Notes under the pieces: model-generated
The model's input: only the letters and a program-made list of their open reading frames with translations
Databases searched by the model: none
Told to the model about the DNA's origin: nothing
Shown: positions 23,547-32,777 of the stretch, piece by piece
Position numbering within the stretch: the stretch's first letter is position 1
Layout of the letters: each line of letters begins with the position of its first letter
Origin: Limosilactobacillus gorillae
Lineage (GTDB): Bacteria > Bacillota > Bacilli > Lactobacillales > Lactobacillaceae
Reading direction: 5' to 3'
NCBI RefSeq assembly: GCF_001293735.1
Contig: NZ_BCAH01000007.1
Location: 1 to 64,000 of the forward strand
DNA: 64,000 bases
Translations under genes and position numbers: made by a program

Positions 23547-25493
23547 ATGGATCATAAGCAAGTCGCCACCGATGTCATTAAGGCTATCGGAGCAGATAAC
23601 ATTGTTGCGGCGGCCCATTGTGCCACTCGGTTAAGATTAGTTCTTAAAGACGACGAGGCCATCGACCAAAAGGCCCTCGATAACATCGACGGTGTTAAGG
23701 GAACCTTCAAGACCAACGGCCAATACCAAGTTATTATTGGACCTGGGGACGTCAACAACGTTTACGACGAGCTGATCAAGCAAACCGGCTTGAAGGAGGT
23801 CTCAACCGAAGACCTGAAGCAAATTGCGGCCAAAAACCAGAGGTTTAACCCGGTCATGGCCTTTATCAAGCTGTTATCGGACATCTTTGTGCCAATCATT
23901 CCGGCCTTGGTTGCCGGCGGTCTTTTGATGGCCCTTGACAACGTTTTGGTATCCCAAGGTTTATTTGGACCAAAGTCAGTTGTTGAAATGTATCCGGCCA
24001 TCAAGGGGCTGGAAGGGATGGTCAACGTCATGTCGGCGGCTCCATACGTCTTCTTGCCAATCTTGGTTGGGATCTCCGGGGCCAAGCGCTTCGGGGCTAA
24101 CCAGTTCCTTGGGGCCGTTGTCGGAATGATGATGACGGCGCCGGCCTTGGCGGAAGGGGGAACTTGGCACCTCTTCAACTTCAGTGTCCACATTCAGTCT
24201 TACACCGGTCAAGTAATCCCGGCTTTGGCTGCGGTATGGATCCTGTCAATTTTTGAAAAGTGGTTCCACAAGAAGTTACCGTCAGCCGTGGACTTCACCT
24301 TCACGCCGCTTTTGTCCGTTATCTTAACCGGGTTCTTGACCTTCATCGTGGTCGGCCCAGTTATGAAGGAATTGTCTGACTTAATCACTAATGGGATCGT
24401 TTGGCTCTACTCCACGTTAGGCTTTGTTGGAACTGGGATCTTTGGGGCCATCTACTCGCCAATCGTTTTGACGGGGCTTCACCAATCCTTCCCAGCCATC
24501 GAAACTCAGTTGGTGACCGCCTACAAGAGTGGTACGGGTTATGGGGACTTCATCTTTGTCGTTGCCTCAATGGCCAACGTTGCCCAGGGGGCTGCCACGA
24601 CCGCCGTTTACTTCTTAACTAAGAACGAAAAGATGAAGGGACTCTCTGGATCGGCTGCCGTTTCAGCCCTCCTAGGGATCACGGAACCGGCCCTCTTCGG
24701 GGTTAACCTGAAGCTTAAGTTCCCATTCTTCTGTGCTCTGATTGGATCTGCCACCGCTGCTACTTTAGCTGGCCTCTTCCACGTTGTTGCCGTTTCAATG
24801 GGTTCAGCCGGATTCATCGGCTTCTTATCCATCGGCGCCAAGTCTATTCCGTTCTATCTCTTGTGTGAAGTGGTTTCCTTTGTGGTTGCCTTCATCATCA
24901 CCTACCTCTACGGAAAGACGCACAATCGCTTGGTAAACCCGGTGGTTGAAGCTGCTGATACCGATGCGGCTGATGCAACGGCTCAAGCTAACGAATCTGG
25001 TACCGAAGCGGCTGGTGCTAACGAAGCTGTTCAAACGGAAACAATCTCTAGCCCAGTTAACGGGACCGCTGAAGATCTGAGTCAAGTTAACGACGAAGTC
25101 TTCTCCCAAAAGATGATGGGGGATGGGGCAGCCGTAATCCCAAGTGACGGGACGATCGTGGCTCCGGCTGACGGTGAAATTACCGTTGCCTACGCCACTA
25201 AGCATGCCTACGGCTTAACCACCACTGATGGGGCTGAAGTCCTGATTCATATTGGGTTAGACACCGTTAATTTGAAGGGTGAACACTTCACCTCCAACGT
25301 AACACAAGGCCAAAAGATTAAGAAAGGTGACGTTTTAGGAACCGTTGATCTTGATGCCGTTAAGGCGGCCGGCTACGATACCACGACCATGATCGTAGTT
25401 ACTAACACTGCTAACTACAGTGCTGTAAAACGACTCGCTGATGGGGCGGTTCAGGCCGGAGATGACCTAATCGCCGTCGTTGGTAAAAACTAA
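23547..25493 (+). CDS. scrA: PTS sucrose-type EIIBCA permease
   Basis: The product is 648 aa with domains in order IIB, IIC and IIA. IIB (residues 1-85) has the phospho-Cys in [14 protein letters not shown] (about 105-460) has ten or so membrane segments and the [13 protein letters not shown] motif. A Glu/Ala/Thr-rich linker (about 470-510) leads to IIA, with the phospho-His in [17 protein letters not shown]. It imports sucrose and phosphorylates it. The upstream in-frame extension overlaps the operator; ATG 23547 follows GGAGGAAAG. Substrate is assigned from scrB nearby; trehalose is the main alternative. Confidence 0.92.
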   Translation: MDHKQVATDVIKAIGADNIVAAAHCATRLRLVLKDDEAIDQKALDNIDGVKGTFKTNGQYQVIIGPGDVNNVYDELIKQTGLKEVSTEDLKQIAAKNQRFNPVMAFIKLLSDIFVPIIPALVAGGLLMALDNVLVSQGLFGPKSVVEMYPAIKGLEGMVNVMSAAPYVFLPILVGISGAKRFGANQFLGAVVGMMMTAPALAEGGTWHLFNFSVHIQSYTGQVIPALAAVWILSIFEKWFHKKLPSAVDFTFTPLLSVILTGFLTFIVVGPVMKELSDLITNGIVWLYSTLGFVGTGIFGAIYSPIVLTGLHQSFPAIETQLVTAYKSGTGYGDFIFVVASMANVAQGAATTAVYFLTKNEKMKGLSGSAAVSALLGITEPALFGVNLKLKFPFFCALIGSATAATLAGLFHVVAVSMGSAGFIGFLSIGAKSIPFYLLCEVVSFVVAFIITYLYGKTHNRLVNPVVEAADTDAADATAQANESGTEAAGANEAVQTETISSPVNGTAEDLSQVNDEVFSQKMMGDGAAVIPSDGTIVAPADGEITVAYATKHAYGLTTTDGAEVLIHIGLDTVNLKGEHFTSNVTQGQKIKKGDVLGTVDLDAVKAAGYDTTTMIVVTNTANYSAVKRLADGAVQAGDDLIAVVGKN

Positions 25494-25513
25494 ACATCTC
25501 GCATCTCTCTTTA

Positions 25514-25549
25514 AACTGGGGCGTCGCACAACTATGCGGCGCCCTAGTT
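25514..25549 (+). terminator. Hairpin after scrA
   Basis: AACT-GGGCG-CGC pairs with GCG-CGCCC-AGTT, 12 pairs with mismatches; the T tract is weak (TTGTGTT). Confidence 0.55.
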
Positions 25550-25589
25550 GTGTTAAAATGAGGAGCAATTACTATTTTGGAGGAAAGAC

Positions 25590-26177
25590 ATGAGTCAATA
25601 TCCACAACTAAACTTGGCCGCCGTCGACGACGTTTTGGCCACCATTAAAACCAACCAGGGTGACATTAAGATCCAACTATTTGAAAAGCAGGCTCCCAAG
25701 ACGGTGAAGAACTTTGTTGAATTAGCCAAGAAGGGCTACTACAAGGGTGTAATCTTTCACCGGGTAATTCCGGACTTCATGATCCAGGGAGGCGATCCAA
25801 CTGGGACTGGCGCCGGTGGTGAATCGATCTACGGCCGGACCTTTGAAGACGAATTCTCAGAGGAACTCTTCAACTTTAAGGGGGCCCTTTCGATGGCTAA
25901 CGCTGGCCCAAATACTAATGGAAGCCAGTTCTTTATCGTTACTAATGAGAATGTACCGGCCAACATGATGAGCCAAATGAAAGCTGCTGGTTATCCAGAG
26001 GAGGTTATTGCTCACTATCAAGAGGGGGGCACACCGTGGCTGGACTTCCATCACACTGTCTTTGGCCAGGTAGTTGAAGGCATGGACGTGGCCGAAAAGA
26101 TTTCCAAAGTCAAGCGTGATTATAGTGACCGGCCGCAAGAAGACGTTGTAATTGAAGACATTGTAATTTCAGAATAA
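25590..26177 (+). CDS. ppiB: Peptidyl-prolyl cis-trans isomerase, cyclophilin type
   Basis: The product is 195 aa, cytosolic. The cyclophilin core includes [35 protein letters not shown] and [13 protein letters not shown], with catalytic Arg in FHRV. It isomerises X-Pro bonds to help folding. Residues about 115-145 form an insertion ([19 protein letters not shown]) also seen in other lactobacilli cyclophilins. TTTGGAGGAAAG before ATG 25590. It has its own terminator downstream. Confidence 0.96.
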   Translation: MSQYPQLNLAAVDDVLATIKTNQGDIKIQLFEKQAPKTVKNFVELAKKGYYKGVIFHRVIPDFMIQGGDPTGTGAGGESIYGRTFEDEFSEELFNFKGALSMANAGPNTNGSQFFIVTNENVPANMMSQMKAAGYPEEVIAHYQEGGTPWLDFHHTVFGQVVEGMDVAEKISKVKRDYSDRPQEDVVIEDIVISE

Positions 26178-26184
26178 TTAATTT

Positions 26185-26214
26185 ACGGGCGCCCTTACTT
26201 GGACGCCCGTTTTA
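26185..26214. terminator. Terminator between ppiB and mleR
   Basis: ACGGGCG pairs with CGCCCGT, then TTTT. Confidence 0.8.
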
Positions 26215-27090
26215 GTTTCTTTTCACCAGTAAATCCCACAGTGCTTGGCCGGGGGTGGAGAGAATTCGGTTGGCCCGGGTGGCAACGGAAACGAAAAATT
26301 CCGGAGCACCGGGGTCCAGCAGGGGGATGGTGATTAGGTTATCACTAGGATCGATGGCCAGGGTTGTTAAAAACCCGATTCCGGCGTTTTTAGCGACTAG
26401 GGTCTTCAAAACGTGGACGTCGTGGGTTTCAAAGGCAACTTTGGGCCGGATACCAGCGGTACGAGTGGCCTGCTTGAAGGCCTGGGCGTGTACGTACTCG
26501 TCAGCCAGGGTAATGAAGCGTTCATGGGTGAGTTCCTTGAAGTGAACCCCGGTAGTTCGGGCCAAGGGATGGTTGGGAGCAACAATAATCTGAAGCGGGG
26601 CCTTGGTAATCACCTGGGTCAAAAAGGCATCCTGGTGCAAAGGGGTGAGCGATCCCAGCAGGGCGATGTCGATAACCCCTTTTTGAAGCAGTCTGGTTAA
26701 CTCGCTGGAGCCGTGGTCATCAACTTCCAGGCGTTGCAAGAGCCCGGCGTCTAACAGGGCCGGAGTATAAGCTGGAAAGAAGTAGTTACCAATGATGGGA
26801 GGCAGGCCAAAGTGGATCCGATCCTGTTTAGCCCGGGTGAGTTCCAGGTGGGCAACCTCAAGCTCACTTAGGATGGTTTGAACGTGACGGTCAAACTGTA
26901 ATCCCCCGGGAGTAACGGTTAGTTCGTGATGAGACTGGCTTCGGATGAAAAGCGGCGCCCCGACATCATTCTCAAGCCGTTGGATAGCCATTGTGATCGT
27001 TGGCTGGGTAACCCCAAAGTGGTCGGCAACTTTAGAAAAATTTTTGTGAATTACCAGGTCATGAAAATAACGTAACTCCTTAATATTCAT
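26212..27090 (-). CDS. mleR: LysR-family regulator, MleR-like
   Basis: The product is 292 aa. The helix-turn-helix reads FSKVADHFGVTQPTITMAIQ, then a LysR effector domain with FGLPPIIGNYFFPAY. It diverges from the malolactic enzyme gene, with 149 bases between, the classic mleR/mleS arrangement in lactic acid bacteria. MleR activates malolactic fermentation when L-malate is present. A close paralogue lies at 35769. Confidence 0.88.
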   Translation of the reverse strand: MNIKELRYFHDLVIHKNFSKVADHFGVTQPTITMAIQRLENDVGAPLFIRSQSHHELTVTPGGLQFDRHVQTILSELEVAHLELTRAKQDRIHFGLPPIIGNYFFPAYTPALLDAGLLQRLEVDDHGSSELTRLLQKGVIDIALLGSLTPLHQDAFLTQVITKAPLQIIVAPNHPLARTTGVHFKELTHERFITLADEYVHAQAFKQATRTAGIRPKVAFETHDVHVLKTLVAKNAGIGFLTTLAIDPSDNLITIPLLDPGAPEFFVSVATRANRILSTPGQALWDLLVKRN

Positions 27091-27157
27091 GCTTGATCCC
27101 TTCTCCCTTAACGGTTTTCTTTTATCATATCAATAAAATTAATTAGCTTCCATAAGT

Positions 27158-27187
27158 TTGACTATCACAAGGCCACCAGACTATGAT
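27158..27187 (+). promoter_or_regulatory. mleS promoter
   Basis: TTGACT (27158-27163), 18-base spacer, TATGAT (27182-27187). The AT-rich 27120-27150 stretch upstream contains TATCAATAA, a plausible LysR-binding zone. Confidence 0.6.
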
Positions 27188-27239
27188 CGACCACGATGAG
27201 AGAAGAAAGTTAATTTAAAGTGAAAGGACCACGAGAAAA

Positions 27240-28898
27240 ATGGTTAGTGGATATGAATTGCTAAACAACCCCTTCTTGAACCGGGGGACGGCCTTTACAA
27301 CGGAGGAACGCAAGCAGCACGGTCTGTTAGGGCTTCTGCCGCCGCGGGTCAAGACGATTAATGAACAGGCAGACGAAATGTACGCCCTCTACCAAAAGAA
27401 GGGAACTCTGATTGAAAAGCGCCACTTTTTGATGGAAATTTTCAACAACAACCGGACCCTCTTCTTTAACCTGATGGAAAAGCACATTAACGAGTTTATG
27501 CCGATCGTGTATGATCCGGTGATTGCCGAGGCAATTGAACAGTATAATGAACGCTTCATGAAACCCCAGGACGCAGCGTACCTGACGGTTGATCACCCGG
27601 AAGATAACCGAACGATCTTAAAGAATGCTGCCGCAGGGCGTGACATTCGCCTGGTTGTGGTGACCGACGCCCAGGGAATCCTCGGTATTGGCGACTGGGG
27701 AGTTAACGGGGTCGACATCGCCGTGGGCAAGCTAATGGTTTACACGGCCGCTGCTGGTATCGACCCGGCCCAGGTCCTGCCAGTTTCGATTGATGCTGGG
27801 ACCAACAACCAAGAGCTTTTAAATGATGATGACTACCTAGGCAAGCGCCACGACCGGATCGAAGGGGCGCAATACTTTGACTTCATTGATCATTTTGTTG
27901 ATGACGTGGAGACCCTTTTCCCAAAGAGCCTCCTGCACTTTGAAGACTTTGGCCGGGGAACGGCCGCTAAGATTTTGGATAAGTACCAAGACAAGATCTT
28001 GACCTTTAATGACGACATTCAAGGGACCGGGGTGATCGTCTTAGCCGGGATCCTCGGTGCCCTGAAGATCACCAAGGAAAAGCTAGTCGACCAGACCTTC
28101 TTGAGTTTTGGGGCCGGAACAGCCGGAATGGGAATCGTTAAAATGTTGTGTGAGGAGTTAGTTCGTCAAGGTCTCAGCCCTGAGGAGGCTAAAAAGCACT
28201 TCTACCTGGTTGACCGCCAGGGGCTTTTGTTCGACGACACCCCAGGCTTGACCCCGGAGCAAACCCGCTTTACCCGTAAGCGGGATGAATTTAAAGACGC
28301 CGATCAATTAACCACCTTAGCAGCGGCAATCAGGGCTGTTCATCCTACGGTAATGGTTGGTACATCAACGGTTCACAACGCCTTTACGGAAGAAGTAATC
28401 AAAGAGATGGCAGCCCACACTAAGCGGCCGATCATCTTTCCAATTTCTAATCCAACCAAGAAAATTGAGGCAATGCCAGACGATATCCTAAACTGGTCGG
28501 ACGGCCGGGCCTTAGTGGCCACCGGGATCCCCACCCCAGCAGTTGACTACCAGGGGATCAAGTACGAAATTGGTCAGGCCAACAATGCCCTAATCTACCC
28601 TGGGGTTGGCTTCGGGGCCCTTGCTGTTCAGGCGAAGAAGATTAATGACAACATGCTGGCCGCTGCCGCGCACGCTTTAAGCGAGCTGGTTAACGGCGAG
28701 CAGGCTGGGGCAGCGGTTTTACCGCCGGTTGATAAGCTGACTGACTTCTCAAGGAAGGTGGCTGAGGCGGTGGCCCAGTCGGCGATTGACCAGGGCTTGG
28801 CTTCACCAGGAATTACGGATGCCAAGGAGGCGGTTGCAGCCTTTACTTGGCAGGCTGAATATAAGCCGCTTGAAGAAGAACTAGCTAAGTTTAATTAA
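27240..28898 (+). CDS. mleS: Malolactic enzyme
   Basis: The product is 552 aa, in the malic enzyme family. Landmarks are [11 protein letters not shown] and FMPIVYDPV, then [20 protein letters not shown], the metal/substrate region [10 protein letters not shown], the [11 protein letters not shown]-type motif ([16 protein letters not shown]), and the NAD loop [12 protein letters not shown]. The sequence resembles lactobacillus MleS more closely than pyruvate-forming malic enzymes. It converts L-malate to L-lactate and CO2 with NAD and Mn, raising pH and generating proton motive force. Divergent mleR supports this. A malate permease is not adjacent, but the DASS transporter at 34212 could serve. 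Confidence 0.92.
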   Translation: MVSGYELLNNPFLNRGTAFTTEERKQHGLLGLLPPRVKTINEQADEMYALYQKKGTLIEKRHFLMEIFNNNRTLFFNLMEKHINEFMPIVYDPVIAEAIEQYNERFMKPQDAAYLTVDHPEDNRTILKNAAAGRDIRLVVVTDAQGILGIGDWGVNGVDIAVGKLMVYTAAAGIDPAQVLPVSIDAGTNNQELLNDDDYLGKRHDRIEGAQYFDFIDHFVDDVETLFPKSLLHFEDFGRGTAAKILDKYQDKILTFNDDIQGTGVIVLAGILGALKITKEKLVDQTFLSFGAGTAGMGIVKMLCEELVRQGLSPEEAKKHFYLVDRQGLLFDDTPGLTPEQTRFTRKRDEFKDADQLTTLAAAIRAVHPTVMVGTSTVHNAFTEEVIKEMAAHTKRPIIFPISNPTKKIEAMPDDILNWSDGRALVATGIPTPAVDYQGIKYEIGQANNALIYPGVGFGALAVQAKKINDNMLAAAAHALSELVNGEQAGAAVLPPVDKLTDFSRKVAEAVAQSAIDQGLASPGITDAKEAVAAFTWQAEYKPLEEELAKFN

Positions 28899-28910
28899 AT
28901 TTCAAAACTA

Positions 28911-28957
28911 AAAAAGGATCCGACTACTCAAGATTGAGCGGTCGAATCCTTTTTTTT
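28911..28957 (+). terminator. Terminator after mleS
   Basis: AAAAGGAT-CGAC pairs with GTCG-ATCCTTTT; eight T follow. Confidence 0.88.
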
Positions 28958-28991
28958 AATAAAGAATTAGTGAAGAAAAGCTGGCTAATTC

Positions 28992-30368
28992 TTATTTGCT
29001 TGCTGAAGCATCAGTGTCAACTTCCGGCTCTTCCGGAGCGTCTTCACTGGCGCTGGCACTGGCGTCCATCGCCGGTGCTTGGGTTGCTGGTGCTTGACTT
29101 ACTGGTGCCGGTGTTGTTGACGTCTCTTCTTCGGTGCTAGAAGCGCTGGCCTCGGTGTCAGCAGCCACTGGTTCGGCTACTGGTTTGGTGCTGGTCTCTT
29201 CCTTGGCGCTAGCATTAGCGTTAGCGTCGACCTTGCTGTTCGGGTCGTCAACTAGCTTTTGGCCGGTCATTTCCAGATACTTCTTAACCACTGGCCAGAA
29301 GTCAAAGACGATTTCGTTGATCCCGCGGTAGACGTTCTCATCGTCATGGATGGCTTGGTAATTGTTAACAACCCACTTGACGTTCTTCTTGTCGACTGGT
29401 TCGGCCAGTTGGAATAGATCGGTCTTGCCGGTCCGCAGGGTGTGGACAACCTGCTTAACGTGGTCGTGGACGTTGCGAACATCAGGGTGAACCACTGACA
29501 TTGGCGAACCCGGTTGTTGTGGCGTCCGGGAGGCAAACATCTTAGAAGCTGGTGCTTTGTGGTTGTAGTAAAGGAACTGGTTATTGTCGTCAACGTAGGT
29601 TAATTCGGCCGGAATGGACTTTAAGAACCAGTTGATTTGGTCAACGGTTAAGACCCCGGCATCGAGCTTAACGTAGTCCTTGCCGGAAGCGGCGTTGGTA
29701 ATTTTAGCGGCCTTTTCAACCCAATCTGGGTCGCCTGGCTTAACCCCTTCAATGGTGGTGTCAGTCTTACCAGAGGCAGTCAGGTCTTCGTTTTTGTAGG
29801 CATCGGCTGGTTCCGGCCCCTTTAAGGCCTTCAGGACGTTAACCCACTTGGAGAACTTTTCAAGCAGGTTGGCTAGGCGGTTAACCGTACCGCCGTCCTT
29901 CAAGTTGCCGTCCTCGTCAAAGGCGTCGCGGACGTTACCGAGTAGGAATTCGTTACCCGGCATTACCAGGGCGTTAACCCCCGGTGCTTCTAAGATTTCG
30001 CGCAGATCCAATTGGGCCCGGGATGACCCTTGGGTAAAGTAAGACGCCCCAACGATCAGGACCGGCTTGTCCTCTAGCGGGTGGATTTTGTATGAGAGCC
30101 ATTCGATCGTGGACTTCAAGGCCGCGGTCGTAGTGTGGTTATGTTCTGGCGTAGCCATGATAACCCCATCGGCATTTTCGATCCGGTGTTTTAAGTATTG
30201 AACGGCCATCCCGTTAGTTTGGTCGTTATCCTCGGAAAACATCGGGACATCCTTAATGGAAACCACTTCAATGTCGGCAAGGTTATTGAAACGGTTAGCA
30301 ATAAAGGTCATTAATTTACGGTTGTATGAATCTTCGGCGATTGAGCCGACAATCCCAACTAACTTCAT
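28992..30368 (-). CDS. NADPH-dependent FMN reductase with PAS-like domain and acidic tail
   Basis: The product is 458 aa. Residues 1 to about 185 are a flavodoxin-like FMN reductase (MKLVGIVGSIAEDSYNRKL, VIMATPEHNHTTTAALKSTI with the flavin-binding PEHNH). Residues about 245-375 form a PAS-like domain of the DUF438/PAS_10 kind (AELTYVDDNNQFLYYNH, SVVHPDVRNVHDHVKQVV). The last 80 residues are a low-complexity tail of Ala, Ser, Glu and Thr with DASAS-type repeats. It would make reduced flavin at the expense of NAD(P)H, with the PAS part sensing redox or ligand. A partner reductase follows upstream at 30388 on the same strand, and fumC-frdA diverge from the pair, suggesting electron supply for fumarate reduction. 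AGGAGG precedes ATG 30368. Confidence 0.88.
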   Translation of the reverse strand: MKLVGIVGSIAEDSYNRKLMTFIANRFNNLADIEVVSIKDVPMFSEDNDQTNGMAVQYLKHRIENADGVIMATPEHNHTTTAALKSTIEWLSYKIHPLEDKPVLIVGASYFTQGSSRAQLDLREILEAPGVNALVMPGNEFLLGNVRDAFDEDGNLKDGGTVNRLANLLEKFSKWVNVLKALKGPEPADAYKNEDLTASGKTDTTIEGVKPGDPDWVEKAAKITNAASGKDYVKLDAGVLTVDQINWFLKSIPAELTYVDDNNQFLYYNHKAPASKMFASRTPQQPGSPMSVVHPDVRNVHDHVKQVVHTLRTGKTDLFQLAEPVDKKNVKWVVNNYQAIHDDENVYRGINEIVFDFWPVVKKYLEMTGQKLVDDPNSKVDANANASAKEETSTKPVAEPVAADTEASASSTEEETSTTPAPVSQAPATQAPAMDASASASEDAPEEPEVDTDASASK

Positions 30369-30387
30369 GCGTGAGTTCCTCCTCAGT

Positions 30388-30999
30388 TTATAAGTCGTTC
30401 TTCAAATCGGAGTTACGGATGTCTTGCATCACGTGCTCGCGGTCGTACACCAGGTTCTTGTTGACGTCCACAAAGGTGGCGAAATCTTCAAACAGGCCGT
30501 CTAAGCGGGCAATCAGGGCGTCTTCCTTTAGATGACCTTCCTCATCAAAGGCCTGCAGAGAGTGGCCAACCATGTATTCTGATGATGGCATGATTCGTGC
30601 AGATAATTCCGGGGAGTCTAACATTTGGCGTAACATCAGTTGGGCCCGCGAAGTTCCCAGCATCCCGTAAGAAGCTCCGGTAATCATGACCGGCTTGTCG
30701 GCAAACGGGTGGATCCCATAGGAGAGCCATTCCAGAGCGTTCATCAAGACAGCTGGGACCCCGTGGTCGTATTCAGGGGTGGAAATAATAACCCCATCGG
30801 ATGCATCAATTTTCTTAGCCATTTCGGTAACCCGTTCTGGTACCGAGCGGTCCGGGGTCTTGTAAAAGACTGGCAGGCCGCCAATATCCATCAGTTCAAT
30901 TTCGGCCTCGTCGGCGAAGTGTTCCTTGATGAACTGCAACAAACGGCGGTTGGTGGAGCCTTGACGGTTGGTCCCAGCAATCCCAATGTAGTGCTTCAT
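30388..30999 (-). CDS. NADPH-dependent FMN reductase
   Basis: The product is 203 aa, one flavodoxin-like domain: MKHYIGIAGTNRQGSTNRRL at the N-terminus, GVIISTPEYDHGVPAVLMNA with the flavin-contacting PEYDH, and GASYGMLGTSRAQLMLRQML, which the partner at 28992 also has as GASYFTQGSSRAQLDLREIL. It oxidises NAD(P)H and reduces FMN. ATG 30999 follows GAGAGGA. The downstream gene begins 19 bases later, so they form a two-gene operon. It diverges from fumC. Confidence 0.92.
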   Translation of the reverse strand: MKHYIGIAGTNRQGSTNRRLLQFIKEHFADEAEIELMDIGGLPVFYKTPDRSVPERVTEMAKKIDASDGVIISTPEYDHGVPAVLMNALEWLSYGIHPFADKPVMITGASYGMLGTSRAQLMLRQMLDSPELSARIMPSSEYMVGHSLQAFDEEGHLKEDALIARLDGLFEDFATFVDVNKNLVYDREHVMQDIRNSDLKNDL

Positions 31000-31379
31000 A
31001 TGATCAAATCCTCTCATTTCAGTTTGCTCACTTGTTAAAGGGCTAACAAATCACCCTTATTTTGACATAAATTTGAAATAAAATCAATTGATGATAATTA
31101 TTTTTAAAGTTACAGGTGACTTGGGGTCACTAAGTACCAATGGCCTAGCCAAAATTAATGGATTTAACTTCTATGAAAACGGCATCATCACGGGTTTTAT
31201 AAAGGCGCAGTAAAGTTGATGAAAATCAACCTAGGCAATAAATTACGGGTTAAAATAAGCAAAATTTATAATTACTGGACGGTTTGACTATAAGTTGGTG
31301 GGGGGATTATTGTATAACTGTTAGCAAATGTGTAACATTTCACAATAACTAAAAAAACACAATTTGGAGGACGAAAATC
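31000..31379. promoter_or_regulatory. Long divergent control region of the FMN reductase and fumC operons
   Basis: This AT-rich 380-base gap contains no credible ORF. It holds a perfect inverted repeat GTTGATgaaaATCAAC (31215-31230) and a palindrome ATCAATTGAT (31083-31092), sharing TTGAT half-sites, which fit LysR-type binding. TTGACT (31284) and TATAAC (31313) lie near fumC, but their spacing is too long for one promoter. GGAGG precedes fumC. Confidence 0.6.
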
Positions 31380-32768
31380 ATGCCACAATTCCGGACTGAA
31401 GAAGACACCTTAGGACCCGTTCAAATCCCGCAAGAAGCGCTTTGGGGCCCTCAAACTGAACGCAGCCGTCACAACTTCCCAACTGGCCAATTTATGCCGC
31501 TAGGGATCATTCGTGCGCTGTTGAACATTAAGAAGGCGGCCGCCCAGGCTAACCTGGAATTAGACCAGATTGACAAGGACAAGGGAACGCTGATTATCGA
31601 AGCCATCGACCAACTGCTCGCCCTGTCCGATGAAGACCTGCGCAAGGACTTCCCGCTCAAGGTTTACCAAACTGGTTCCGGGACCCAAACTAACATGAAC
31701 ACCAACGAAGTAGTAGCTAACCTCGCTGGTCGCCTGAACCCGGATGTGACCGTCCTGCCAAACGACGACGTTAACAAGGGTCAATCCTCCAATGACGTTT
31801 ACCCAACGGCAATGAACATTGTCGCTGTTGAAGCCTTGGACAACCTTTTGCCAGCTGTCCAACACCTGATTGATGAACTTAAGGCTAAGCAGGAAAAGTA
31901 CTGGCACGTCGTTAAAGTTGGTCGGACCCACCTGCAAGATGCCACTCCGTTAACCTTTGGCCAAGAAGTTTCTGGTTACGTGGCGGCCTTGGAACACGAC
32001 CGGGACTACCTAAAGCAGCTGCAACCAACCCTTTTGGAACTGGCTATCGGGGGAACGGCCGTTGGGACCGGACTGAACGCCGCTCCAGGGATGCCAGAAA
32101 AGATCGCTGAAAAGGTGTCCGCCGTTTACGGCCACGAATTCACGGTTAAGACTAACAAGTTCTTTGGTCTGGCTAACCACTCCGGCTTAAACGTGGTTCA
32201 CGGGGCCCTGAAGGCTTTAGCCGCTGACATGTTTAAGATTGCCCAGGACGTACGTTTCTTGGCTTCTGGTCCGCGGGCCGGTTACGGTGAATTGAACATT
32301 CCGGCTAACGAACCGGGCTCATCAATCATGCCAGGGAAGGTTAACCCAACCCAAGCCGAAGCCGTAACGATGGCAGCGCTGCGGGTCTTTGGTAACGACA
32401 CGGTGGTTTCAATGGCTGCCAGCCAAGGGAACTTTGAAATGAACGTTTATAAGCCGGTTATGATCGACGCCTTCTTGGAATCCGCCGACCTCTTAACCGG
32501 GACGATTACTGGCTTTGCTGACAAGATGATTGCCGGACTAACGGTTAACGACGCCCGGATGAAGGAATTGCTAGACAACTCCCTAATGACGGTAACGGCG
32601 CTTTCGCCATACATCGGCTACCACGATGCTGCTAAGATTGCCCAGGCCGCTGACAAAGCCGGCTCAACCTTGAAGGAAGCGGCCTTAAAGTCCGGTAAAG
32701 TAACCGAAGAACAATACGACGAATGGATGAACATGTTAAAGATGACCAACGTCGATAAGCAAGACTAG
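31380..32768 (+). CDS. fumC: Fumarate hydratase class II
   Basis: The product is 462 aa. Family signatures are GSGTQTNMNTNEV, SSNDVYPTAMN, the HLQDATPLT region with catalytic His, and GSSIMPGKVNPTQAEA. It interconverts fumarate and L-malate in the cytosol, here probably running malate to fumarate. Stop is 9 bases before frdA, with AGGAGGAAAAG between, so the two are translated from one mRNA. Start ATG 31380 follows TTTGGAGGACG. Confidence 0.97.
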   Translation: MPQFRTEEDTLGPVQIPQEALWGPQTERSRHNFPTGQFMPLGIIRALLNIKKAAAQANLELDQIDKDKGTLIIEAIDQLLALSDEDLRKDFPLKVYQTGSGTQTNMNTNEVVANLAGRLNPDVTVLPNDDVNKGQSSNDVYPTAMNIVAVEALDNLLPAVQHLIDELKAKQEKYWHVVKVGRTHLQDATPLTFGQEVSGYVAALEHDRDYLKQLQPTLLELAIGGTAVGTGLNAAPGMPEKIAEKVSAVYGHEFTVKTNKFFGLANHSGLNVVHGALKALAADMFKIAQDVRFLASGPRAGYGELNIPANEPGSSIMPGKVNPTQAEAVTMAALRVFGNDTVVSMAASQGNFEMNVYKPVMIDAFLESADLLTGTITGFADKMIAGLTVNDARMKELLDNSLMTVTALSPYIGYHDAAKIAQAADKAGSTLKEAALKSGKVTEEQYDEWMNMLKMTNVDKQD

Positions 32769-32777
32769 GAGGAAAAG

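Noticed and set aside
27240-28898. Pyruvate-forming malic enzyme
   Set aside because: Overall sequence and the divergent MleR arrangement fit malolactic enzyme better, though chemistry cannot be seen directly.
29134-29331. Plus-strand ORF opposite the low-complexity tail of the flavin reductase
   Set aside because: It is a mirror of the repetitive tail codons and lacks a ribosome site.
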